Made by a program: the position numbers and the translations under genes. From Candidatus Bathyarchaeota archaeon (GTDB taxonomy: Archaea; Thermoproteota; Bathyarchaeia; 40CM-2-53-6), in the NCBI GenBank assembly GCA_005882955.1, contig VBBB01000081.1, positions 2,581 through 14,136 of the forward strand: a stretch of 11,556 nucleotides of DNA. Direction: 5' to 3'. Below, in pieces: positions 6,245 through 11,556 of this stretch. The notes beneath the pieces were generated by a model, which worked only from the letters and a program-made list of their open reading frames with translations, was not told the origin of the DNA and ran no database searches. Position 1 is the first letter of the stretch. Each line of letters begins with the position of its first letter.

Positions 6245-6366
6245 CTATGCGACCGATTTTAGTTCCGAAAACTGTCTATTTAACAGTTAGTCGCGCCTAG
6301 GTGCGTTTTCGACGCCAAATATTTAAAAGTCCAGCGGGTGGCTCGCCGAGCCTCGGGAGTGTTAGA
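6245..6366. promoter_or_regulatory. Divergent promoter region of histone and rpS17e
   Basis: For the histone (minus), TTAAATAG at 6276-6283 is centred 36 nt before the TTG and sits inside a dyad: AACTGT (6270-6275) and ACAGTT (6283-6288), 7 nt apart. For rpS17e (plus), ATATTTAAAA (6319-6328) is a good TATA box centred about 42 nt before GTG 6367. Transcription would start near 6350, after which come GGGAG (6355-6359) and a 7-nt spacer to the GTG. GGCTC-GCC-GAGCC (6340-6352) could form a hairpin at the 5' end of that mRNA. Confidence 0.6.
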
Positions 6367-6603
6367 GTGGGTAAGGTTCGGATAGCCGCCGTCAAGAAAG
6401 TTTCCAGAGAGCTGATTGCACGCTATCCGGACAAGTTCACAACCAATTACGAGTCCAACAAGACAGTTCTTGCTGATCTGGTTGATGCGAAGACTAAGCG
6501 GCTAAGAAATCGCGTAGTCGGATACGTTACGCGATTGAAGATAGTTGAAGGTAGAAGGGCGGCCGCTCCAACCCAAATCTCCGAAGAATCTGACCGGGAA
6601 TAG
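6367..6603 (+). CDS. rps17e: Small-subunit ribosomal protein S17e (eS17)
   Basis: The 78-residue product matches archaeal S17e, a small-subunit ribosomal protein shared with eukaryotes but not bacteria. The diagnostic core is GKVR...VKKVSRELIARYPDKFTTNYESNK (about 2-32), followed by the basic LRNRVVGYVTRLK (46-58) and an acidic polar tail. I chose GTG 6367 over GTG 6301: the family begins with MG.VR, a TATA box at 6319-6328 puts the transcript start near 6350, and GGGAG lies 7 nt before GTG 6367. The next gene starts 26 bp after its stop, so rps17e probably heads an operon with the SerK-like and ubiquitin-like genes. Confidence 0.93.
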   Translation: MGKVRIAAVKKVSRELIARYPDKFTTNYESNKTVLADLVDAKTKRLRNRVVGYVTRLKIVEGRRAAAPTQISEESDRE

Positions 6604-6629
6604 CACCGTCCGGCGGTCCAGTCGGGCTG

Positions 6630-7487
6630 TTGGAAGTAGACCCATCTGGAAAAGGCTTCGAAATCAATAATGGGAAGATTCCCATTCTACTTACCCTAAA
6701 GCGAATTCGAGAGCTCAAACCCCACGAAGAGACAGTAGCTACGGATCTTCGTGGAATAGTCACGACTCTTGAGCGAGACCCGATACTTCGCCATCCCATA
6801 ATCGCGGACTCCGCTACGGGAGCTGTTTTGGACGGAACACATCGACTTGCAGCTCTCTCACAACTTGGGTGCAAGACGATTCCGACCGCCCTAATCGACT
6901 ACCAGAGCCCATTGGTTAAAGTCGACCGCTGGTTTAGAGTAATCACAGGTGAGAAGCTGGGTGCTTTCATGAAACGAGTAAAGGACCGCACGACTCCTCT
7001 TTCTATTCCAGCTTCGCAATCCGACCCCAGCCTGCTTTCCCGATTGAATTACGCGACCCTTTGCAACCAGAGTGAATGCTTCACGTTTCGTTCAGGTATG
7101 CAAGGAGCCTTAGCAGCCTGCCGGAACGCCTTTGAAATTGAGGAGATCGCGAGGAACAACCATCTGAAAATATCCTACGTCGACAACGATGATCTCGCGG
7201 AACTTTCGAAGAACGCCTTCTTGATGTCGACCATTCGAGTCGAGAAGAGCGAGGTCGTTGAGAGCTGTGTTAGTCATAAGCTGTTTCCGCCGAAATCGAC
7301 CCGTCACCTGATCCCGTCTAGGCCGCTTGGTCTTGGGGTTCCCCTGGCCTTGCTCAAGAACAAGAATCATGCAGAAGCGGAATCCGCATTCGTCCAACAC
7401 ATTCGCTCAAAACATATCAGGCAACTACCTGAAGGATCGAAGGTAGGGAGTAGAAGATATCTGGAGGAAGTGTTCCTATTTGAATGA
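6630..7487 (+). CDS. ParB-fold SerK-like protein, probable free-serine kinase
   Basis: The N-terminal half (about 18-105) is a ParB-like fold: LTLKRIRELKPHEE (21-34), then VLDGTHRLAALSQLGC (66-81) with the D-G-x-H-R signature, then IPTALIDYQSP and RWFRVI. The C-terminal half has FPPKSTRHLIPSRPLGLGVPL (219-239). This arrangement resembles the archaeal ADP-dependent serine kinase SerK of Thermococcus and the staphylococcal SbnI, which phosphorylate free serine to O-phosphoserine; the Glu in the PHEE segment may be the catalytic base (from memory of SerK). Plain ParB DNA-binding regulators share the fold, so the kinase call is probable, not proven. The start is TTG 6630: an in-frame TGA at 6591-6593 excludes anything much longer and no ATG or GTG intervenes. 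The gene follows rps17e by 26 bp and overlaps the ubiquitin-like gene by 8 bp, so translation is probably coupled. Confidence 0.7.
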   Translation: MEVDPSGKGFEINNGKIPILLTLKRIRELKPHEETVATDLRGIVTTLERDPILRHPIIADSATGAVLDGTHRLAALSQLGCKTIPTALIDYQSPLVKVDRWFRVITGEKLGAFMKRVKDRTTPLSIPASQSDPSLLSRLNYATLCNQSECFTFRSGMQGALAACRNAFEIEEIARNNHLKISYVDNDDLAELSKNAFLMSTIRVEKSEVVESCVSHKLFPPKSTRHLIPSRPLGLGVPLALLKNKNHAEAESAFVQHIRSKHIRQLPEGSKVGSRRYLEEVFLFE

Positions 7488-7797
7488 AACCCAAACTCTC
7501 AACCAATACAGTTACACGGTCAAATTGATCGGAGTCCTTGCCACTGCTGCCGGGACCCGACAAGTGTCGCTAGATTCAGAAACCGAACTCTCTCTCACCG
7601 ACGTTATTTCGAGCCTCCTCGCGCGAGTAGACAACCGTCAGTTCAAAGATCTACTCATAGACTCGGCAACGAACAATCCCCTTCCCAACGTTATCATGCT
7701 TCTAGACGAACAAGACTGTAACATATTCCAAGGCTTGCGAACGAAACTCGATTCGAAAACGGTAGTTACAATAATTCCCGTGGCGCACGGGGGCTAA
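7480..7797 (+). CDS. Ubiquitin-like sulfur-carrier/modifier protein (MoaD/ThiS/CysO/SAMP type)
   Basis: The 105 residues follow the beta-grasp pattern: strand YTVKLIGVLATAAG (12-25), strand-turn RQVSLDSETELSLTDVISSLLARV with the first helix (about 39-50), LPNVIMLLDEQDC (68-80), and the final strand TVVTIIPVAHGG (94-105). The exposed C-terminal Gly-Gly is the feature adenylated by E1-like enzymes to form a thiocarboxylate or an isopeptide bond. Possible roles are molybdopterin or thiamine synthesis, tRNA thiolation, protein tagging (SAMP) or cysteine synthesis (CysO). The overlap with a SerK-like gene favours cysteine synthesis. The start is TTG 7480, overlapping the upstream stop by 8 bp, with GGAGG at 7463-7467 inside the upstream gene. 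ATG 7484 is in another frame. The last stop shares CTAA with the stop of L38e on the other strand. Confidence 0.8.
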   Translation: MNETQTLNQYSYTVKLIGVLATAAGTRQVSLDSETELSLTDVISSLLARVDNRQFKDLLIDSATNNPLPNVIMLLDEQDCNIFQGLRTKLDSKTVVTIIPVAHGG

Positions 7798-7988
7798 ACC
7801 TCAACAATCTCGCATTTCAACCGCCTGATAACATCGTCAGCCCTGTCAACCTTGACCTTGAGCGTATACAGCTGAGTGGGGGTTCTGAGCTTCAGCTTGA
7901 CGAGGTCCTTAGAACGTTTGACTCGGCACTCATGCGCTGTTTCTGACAGCCCGACAAATTCGTCGGTGTTGGTAATTTCAGCCGGCAT
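7794..7988 (-). CDS. rpl38e: Large-subunit ribosomal protein L38e (eL38)
   Basis: The 64-residue product aligns along its length with eukaryotic and archaeal L38e: MPAEI...DEF at the start, then CRVKRSKDLVKLKLRT (21-36), the diagnostic LYTLKVKVD (40-48), and a final helix-strand AD.VIRRLKCEIVEV. L38e is patchily distributed in archaea and is mainly a TACK-group protein. I chose ATG 7988, not GTG 8021: the family begins with MP.EI, and the TATA-like TAGTTTAAAG (8021-8030) would overlap the longer start and places the transcript start near 8001, giving a leader of about 12 nt. The gene converges on the ubiquitin-like gene, with interlocked stop codons. Confidence 0.88.
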   Translation of the reverse strand: MPAEITNTDEFVGLSETAHECRVKRSKDLVKLKLRTPTQLYTLKVKVDRADDVIRRLKCEIVEV

Positions 7989-8146
7989 CGGTGGACAAGG
8001 TGGGAGCCGGGATCGTCCCACTTTAAACTATTGCGCCCGATCGAACAGTTGCTATCATTCGTGAAAAAGCTGTTCTGGACCGAACAGTGTTAAGCATTGA
8101 TCAGCTCTAATATCACTAGCAAGAAAGAGTTTCGGAAGGCTCCGCA
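7989..8146. promoter_or_regulatory. Divergent promoter region of L38e and the Ygr210-type GTPase
   Basis: For L38e (minus), TAGTTTAAAG lies at 8021-8030. For the GTPase (plus), TCTAATATC (8106-8114) is centred about 37 nt before ATG 8147, with GGAAGG (8134-8139) 7 nt before the ATG. Between them is CGAACAGT twice in direct orientation (8042-8049 and 8081-8088); the second copy pairs with CTGTTC (8070-8075) to form a dyad with a 6-nt spacer. These repeats are candidate operator sites. Confidence 0.45.
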
Positions 8147-9358
8147 ATGATTCGCATCGGAATAATCGGGAAAACAAACACCGGAAAAACAACCTTCTTC
8201 AACGCTGCAACCTCCAGCACTGGAGAAGTATCAACCTACCCCTTTACGACCAAGAAGCCCAGCACTGCCACGGGCCAGGTGCAAACGCTCTGTGTCTGCC
8301 GAGAACTAGATGTCACTGACAAACCAAGAAACTCAACATGCATAGACGGTTGGCGATTCATACCAATCGAAATCATCGACCTCCCAGGACTCATCAAAGG
8401 AGCCTTTGAAGGAAAAGGACTTGGAACTCAATTCTTGAACGTAGTCTCACAAGCCGACGCACTCCTACACGTAGTCGACGCTTCAGGTGGCATAGATGCA
8501 GAGGGAAAAATCACCCACCCAGGAATGGGAAACCCAGTCATCGATGTTTACGACATCGAGGAAGAATTGATCCTATGGTTCAAGGTAGCAGTTGACAGAG
8601 CACTTCAAAGAACCAAGAAAAAATCACTCAAGGCAGGATCATTCGACAAACCAATATCAAGGGAAATGGCAGGCATCGGAGTTAAGCCAGAACATGTCTC
8701 CAAAGCTCTCGAACAGACAGACCTGTCCAAGAAACATCCCAAGGAGTGGACAGACTCAAACTCTCGAGAGTTCTCAGGGGCCCTTCGAACAATCTCGAAA
8801 CCCACTGTGATTATCGCCAACAAAATGGACTTGGCCTATTCCGAAAGGAATTTCGAGAAGCTCCGCGAAGAATTCAAATCACAACTAGTCATACCCGTTT
8901 GCAGCGAGGCAGAAGTTGCGCTGAAGAGGGCTGAGAAGAAAGGATTCATCCACTATGTTCCTGGGGAAGAGACTTTCAAAGTCCCCGACGAATCTCGATT
9001 GACTAAAGATCAGGCCTGGGCTCTCGCATATGTTCAGCAGAAGGTCATGACGAAATGGATGAGAACTGGAGTCCAGTTCGCGCTCAACTCAGCCATCTTC
9101 AAACTCCTTGGAATGAACGCCGTTTATCCCGTCGAAGACCCTAAGACATTGTCGGACCATCGAGGAAACATTCTACCCGATGCATATCTGGTACCTCCGG
9201 GTTACGTTGCGAAGGACTTGGCGAGGGAAATACATTCCGAACTCGCAACGAAGATGCTTCATGCCATTGACGCTCGAAACGGCCTTCGCCTACCGCAAGA
9301 CTACCAGCTTAGAGACCGGGATGTAATTTCGATCGTAACTGCAGCGCGTAAGAAGTAA
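8147..9358 (+). CDS. OBG-family GTPase, Ygr210/YchF-related, with C-terminal TGS domain
   Basis: The 403-residue protein has a P-loop GTPase domain at the N terminus: G1 GKTNTGKT (8-15), a G2-region Thr in STYPFTT (29-35), G3 DLPG (78-81) followed by the Gly-rich switch LIKGAFEGKGLGTQF, and G4 NKMD (225-228). A helical insert covers about 130-205. The C-terminal part (about 320-403, from VYPVED to DVISIV) fits a TGS domain. The intact NKMD predicts GTP binding, unlike canonical YchF/OLA1, which has an altered G4 and prefers ATP; with the archaeal distribution this points to the Ygr210 branch. OBG GTPases act at the ribosome, but the role of this branch is not established. The ATG start has GGAAGG 7 nt upstream and a TATA-like element. 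It lies divergent from L38e. Confidence 0.88.
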   Translation: MIRIGIIGKTNTGKTTFFNAATSSTGEVSTYPFTTKKPSTATGQVQTLCVCRELDVTDKPRNSTCIDGWRFIPIEIIDLPGLIKGAFEGKGLGTQFLNVVSQADALLHVVDASGGIDAEGKITHPGMGNPVIDVYDIEEELILWFKVAVDRALQRTKKKSLKAGSFDKPISREMAGIGVKPEHVSKALEQTDLSKKHPKEWTDSNSREFSGALRTISKPTVIIANKMDLAYSERNFEKLREEFKSQLVIPVCSEAEVALKRAEKKGFIHYVPGEETFKVPDESRLTKDQAWALAYVQQKVMTKWMRTGVQFALNSAIFKLLGMNAVYPVEDPKTLSDHRGNILPDAYLVPPGYVAKDLAREIHSELATKMLHAIDARNGLRLPQDYQLRDRDVISIVTAARKK

Positions 9359-9370
9359 CTCATTTCACTC

Positions 9371-9386
9371 TATTCCTTTAGGAATA
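9371..9386 (+). terminator. Hairpin after the GTPase gene
   Basis: TATTCC (9371-9376) and GGAATA (9381-9386) are perfect arms around the loop TTTA, 12 nt after the GTPase stop codon. No T-run follows. It may mark the 3' end of the GTPase mRNA or be an operator upstream of the next gene, whose TATA-like TTAATAA is at about 9400-9406. Confidence 0.35.
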
Positions 9387-9455
9387 ATCAATGGAAACGT
9401 TAATAATGGAAATTCCCGCCATGCCTACAAGGATCATTCTGAGATTGAGAACGAT

Positions 9456-10661
9456 ATGGGCTTAAGAGTCAACCAATTATTCCAAGTACCGATCGAAGAA
9501 CAAGACCTCGAAATCGTCGAAAGGAAAGGAGTCGGACACCCTGACCACATCTGCGACGCAATAATGAACGAGGTCTCAGTCGCACTCTCCAAGGAATATC
9601 TGAAACGATACGGGCACGTGATGCATCACAACATCGACAAAGCTCTGCTCGCCGCCGGCGAAGTAAAAACCCGCTTCGGAGGCGGGGAAGTCAAACGGCC
9701 TATGCTGATGGTCTTCGGGGACCGAGCCACTTACGACGTTGATGGCGATCCGTTTCCCGTTGACGAGCTGGCGGTAAACACAGCCAAGAAATGGCTGAAA
9801 AACCACCTTCGATTTGTCGACCCTGAGAAACACGTGAGATACCAAGTCGAGCTGAAAAAAGGCTCCCAGGCTCTGACAGATATTTTCAAGAGGAAAGGCA
9901 AATACTACGGCGCCAACGACACTTCAGCCGCGGTAGGATACGCGCCCCTAACAATCACAGAACGAATGGTTCTACAAACGGAACACTACATCAACTCACC
10001 GAGTTTCAAGAAGGAATTTCCCGAGACGGGAGAAGATGTCAAGATAATGGGAGCTCGGGAAGGAAAGGAACTTAACCTTACTGTCGCACTCGCATTCGTG
10101 GACAAACTCATCGAGAACGAGAACCAGTACTTCAAACGCAAAGCGGAGATTACGGAAGATGTCAACCGCTTCGTGAGAGACAGAGCCAAACTCGATTCCG
10201 TCAACGTCAACATCAACACTCTAGACAAACGTGGCCGTGGCATTGGAGGGATCTATCTTACAGTGTTGGGAACTTCCGCGGATGACGGTGACGGAGGACA
10301 AGTCGGGCGAGGAAACAGACCGAACGGTCTCATACCCCTAAACAGACCGACCTGCTCAGAGGCTGCAGCTGGCAAGAACCCGGTCAGCCATGTAGGAAAA
10401 ATCTACAATCTCCTAACATACGAAATAGCAAATCACGTATACCAAAAAGTCCCCGGAATCAAAGAAGTCTACGTTTGGCTGCTGAGCCAAATAGGCCGCC
10501 CGATAAACGAGCCAAAGGTCGCAGGGATTGAGCTGATCCTTGACAGAGGCGGCGACTTCAAGTCAGCGTCGAAACAAGCAACGGAGATTATCAAGTCAGA
10601 ACTCAACGGAATCAATGATTTCACGAAACGTCTAACGGAAGGCAAAGTATCGGTCTGCTAA
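9456..10661 (+). CDS. mat: S-adenosylmethionine synthetase, archaeal type
   Basis: The enzyme makes S-adenosylmethionine from methionine and ATP, the methyl donor of the cell. The 401 residues show the archaeal MAT family signatures: IVERKGVGHPDHICDAI (20-36), HHNIDKALLAAGEV and FGGGEVKRPM (57-83), GANDTSAAVGYAPLT (152-166), LGTSADDGDGGQVGRGNRPNG (271-291) and NRPTCSEAAAGKNPVSHVGK (296-315). The length matches the family, and no key motif is missing. ATG 9456 fits the family start; the only purine-rich sequence before it is GAGATTGAGA (9441-9450). A TATA-like TTAATAA at about 9400-9406 suggests a promoter of its own in the 97-bp gap. A 14-codon ORF beginning at ATG 9421 overlaps the start. 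A membrane protease gene follows after 31 bp and may be co-transcribed. Confidence 0.96.
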   Translation: MGLRVNQLFQVPIEEQDLEIVERKGVGHPDHICDAIMNEVSVALSKEYLKRYGHVMHHNIDKALLAAGEVKTRFGGGEVKRPMLMVFGDRATYDVDGDPFPVDELAVNTAKKWLKNHLRFVDPEKHVRYQVELKKGSQALTDIFKRKGKYYGANDTSAAVGYAPLTITERMVLQTEHYINSPSFKKEFPETGEDVKIMGAREGKELNLTVALAFVDKLIENENQYFKRKAEITEDVNRFVRDRAKLDSVNVNINTLDKRGRGIGGIYLTVLGTSADDGDGGQVGRGNRPNGLIPLNRPTCSEAAAGKNPVSHVGKIYNLLTYEIANHVYQKVPGIKEVYVWLLSQIGRPINEPKVAGIELILDRGGDFKSASKQATEIIKSELNGINDFTKRLTEGKVSVC

Positions 10662-10692
10662 AGTACTCGGACATCTCAGGCTGGGCCTGGGC

Positions 10693-11556
10693 ATGAGCCG
10701 AGCACCTCGTAGCATACCAGGAATTCTCACAACAATTGCGATTGCTCTCGTAATATTGACTTACGCTTTCTCGTTCGTTATCACAGTTGCGGCGATAATT
10801 GCGACCCAACTTGGGTCTAGCCTTCTTGGCCTCAACGGATTTCTCCCGCTGGAAATATTCCTGATACTCATCCCAGGAGTCCTGCCAGCCAACGGTCTAG
10901 GATTGGTACTAGCATTCATGCTCATCTTCGCCCTTTGTTTTTGGGCTGCCGCCAAGGACCGCGGTGGATTCATCAAGAGCTTGGCCGGGTTGACCAGAAA
11001 GTCCAAACCCACGACCACGCCAAACTGGCTTGTGGTCATGCCCCTCATCTCATCGTTCCTCTTGGTGCTAACCGTAATCCTAACGATCTCGTTGAACTCT
11101 GCCGGGGTCCCTGTCGGAAATATTCCCCAAAACAACCCTGCTGAACTGTTCGCAAGTGTCACTTTCGCACCTGTCGCTGAAGAAATAGGTTTCAGAATCA
11201 CGCCTATCGGTCTGGTCGTTGTGATCAGAACACTTCTTCCATTGCATCGAGGCCGTGGATTGCGAAGCGCAGGGTTCGCGACGGTTATGCGGAGGATTTT
11301 GATTGCCCTCATCTCACCGGATAGAGCAAAGGAAGCCGCTGGCCTACCAAGTATCGGGACACGCGGGTGGCGTGGAATTCATTGGGTCGAGTGGATTCTT
11401 CTTGTGGGGTCATCTGCGTGGTTCGGACTCCTTCACTCCTTGTCAGGCGCGGGGTGGGGTCCTGGGAAGGCGATCCCTGCGGGCCTAACAGGCCTCGCGC
11501 TGGGAATAGTCTATTTGTGGTATGGCGCGTACGCCAACATTCTCTTGCACTGGTTC
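10693..11556 (+). CDS. CPBP-family intramembrane protease (CAAX/Rce1-like), partial (runs off right edge)
   Basis: From ATG 10693 the frame is open for 288 codons to the window end. It is very hydrophobic, with likely membrane helices at about 10-38, 52-86, 112-135, 155-182, 232-250 and 260-280. All three motif regions of CPBP glutamic-type intramembrane proteases are visible: EEIGFR (163-168, the EExxxR motif), FGLLH (244-248) and NILLH (282-286). These residues form the active site in the membrane. Family members process prenylated CAAX proteins, bacteriocins or other small membrane peptides; the substrate here is unknown. A basic loop (about 185-228) between the first and second motifs is longer than usual. 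The start lies 31 bp after the S-adenosylmethionine synthetase stop, with no obvious promoter or Shine-Dalgarno, so co-transcription is likely. Few residues should be missing. A 183-codon minus-strand ORF over the same stretch is a shadow. Confidence 0.88.
   Translation, partial: MSRAPRSIPGILTTIAIALVILTYAFSFVITVAAIIATQLGSSLLGLNGFLPLEIFLILIPGVLPANGLGLVLAFMLIFALCFWAAAKDRGGFIKSLAGLTRKSKPTTTPNWLVVMPLISSFLLVLTVILTISLNSAGVPVGNIPQNNPAELFASVTFAPVAEEIGFRITPIGLVVVIRTLLPLHRGRGLRSAGFATVMRRILIALISPDRAKEAAGLPSIGTRGWRGIHWVEWILLVGSSAWFGLLHSLSGAGWGPGKAIPAGLTGLALGIVYLWYGAYANILLHWF

Noticed and set aside
6301..6366. N-terminal extension of S17e from GTG 6301
   Set aside because: The TATA box (6319-6328) and Shine-Dalgarno (6355-6359) lie inside it, and the family starts at the GTG 6367 position.
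7989..8021. Eleven-residue N-terminal extension of L38e from GTG 8021
   Set aside because: It begins at the predicted TATA box and is absent from the family.
8759..8772. Perfect 14-bp palindrome AACTCTCGAGAGTT
   Set aside because: It lies inside the GTPase coding region away from any promoter, and chance plus codon choice explain it well enough.
10662..10692. Promoter for the CPBP protease
   Set aside because: The 31-bp gap is GC-rich with no TATA-like sequence, so co-transcription with the synthetase gene is the simpler view.
10761..11312. Minus-strand ORF of 183 codons
   Set aside because: It is antisense to the CPBP protease frame, which has all its catalytic motifs.

Overview
The window is a piece of archaeal chromosome. 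It carries a group II chaperonin (thermosome), an archaeal histone, ribosomal proteins S17e and L38e, an archaeal-type S-adenosylmethionine synthetase and an Ygr210-type OBG GTPase. A histone together with L38e, plus a winged-helix/MEDS-type regulator, suggests a TACK-group archaeon, most likely a Thaumarchaeota/Nitrososphaerota or Bathyarchaeota relative. That placement is inference, since no 16S or lineage-specific enzyme is present. Many starts are TTG or GTG, often fixed by an upstream in-frame stop or a TATA box.

Left part (1-3136, all minus strand). A small ribbon-helix-helix-like protein runs off the left edge and is preceded in the same frame by a 58-codon ORF ending in TAG. Next come a 168-residue membrane-anchored secreted protein and a 638-residue secreted surface protein. 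The large protein has a signal/anchor segment, an ice-binding-like (DUF3494) domain, a DUF5011-like Ig domain and about 250 residues of (I/V)TNSG-type repeats. It is transcribed divergently from a winged-helix + MEDS-domain regulator (3184-4152), and the two genes share a 47-bp promoter region.

Middle (4153-7797). After a gene-free convergent gap come the thermosome and histone genes (both minus). The histone diverges from rpS17e (plus). rpS17e is followed closely by a ParB/SerK-like gene and an overlapping gene for a ubiquitin-like MoaD/ThiS-type protein ending in Gly-Gly. SerK makes O-phosphoserine, and the bacterial sulfur carrier CysO delivers sulfide to O-phosphoserine, so this overlapping pair may be a protein-bound-sulfide route to cysteine in an archaeon. 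This is the most interesting hypothesis in the window.

Right part (7794-11556). L38e (minus) shares its stop with the ubiquitin-like gene and diverges from the Ygr210-type GTPase (plus). Then come S-adenosylmethionine synthetase and, 31 bp later, a CPBP-family intramembrane protease that runs off the right edge. No tRNA, rRNA, CRISPR array or transposase was recognised.
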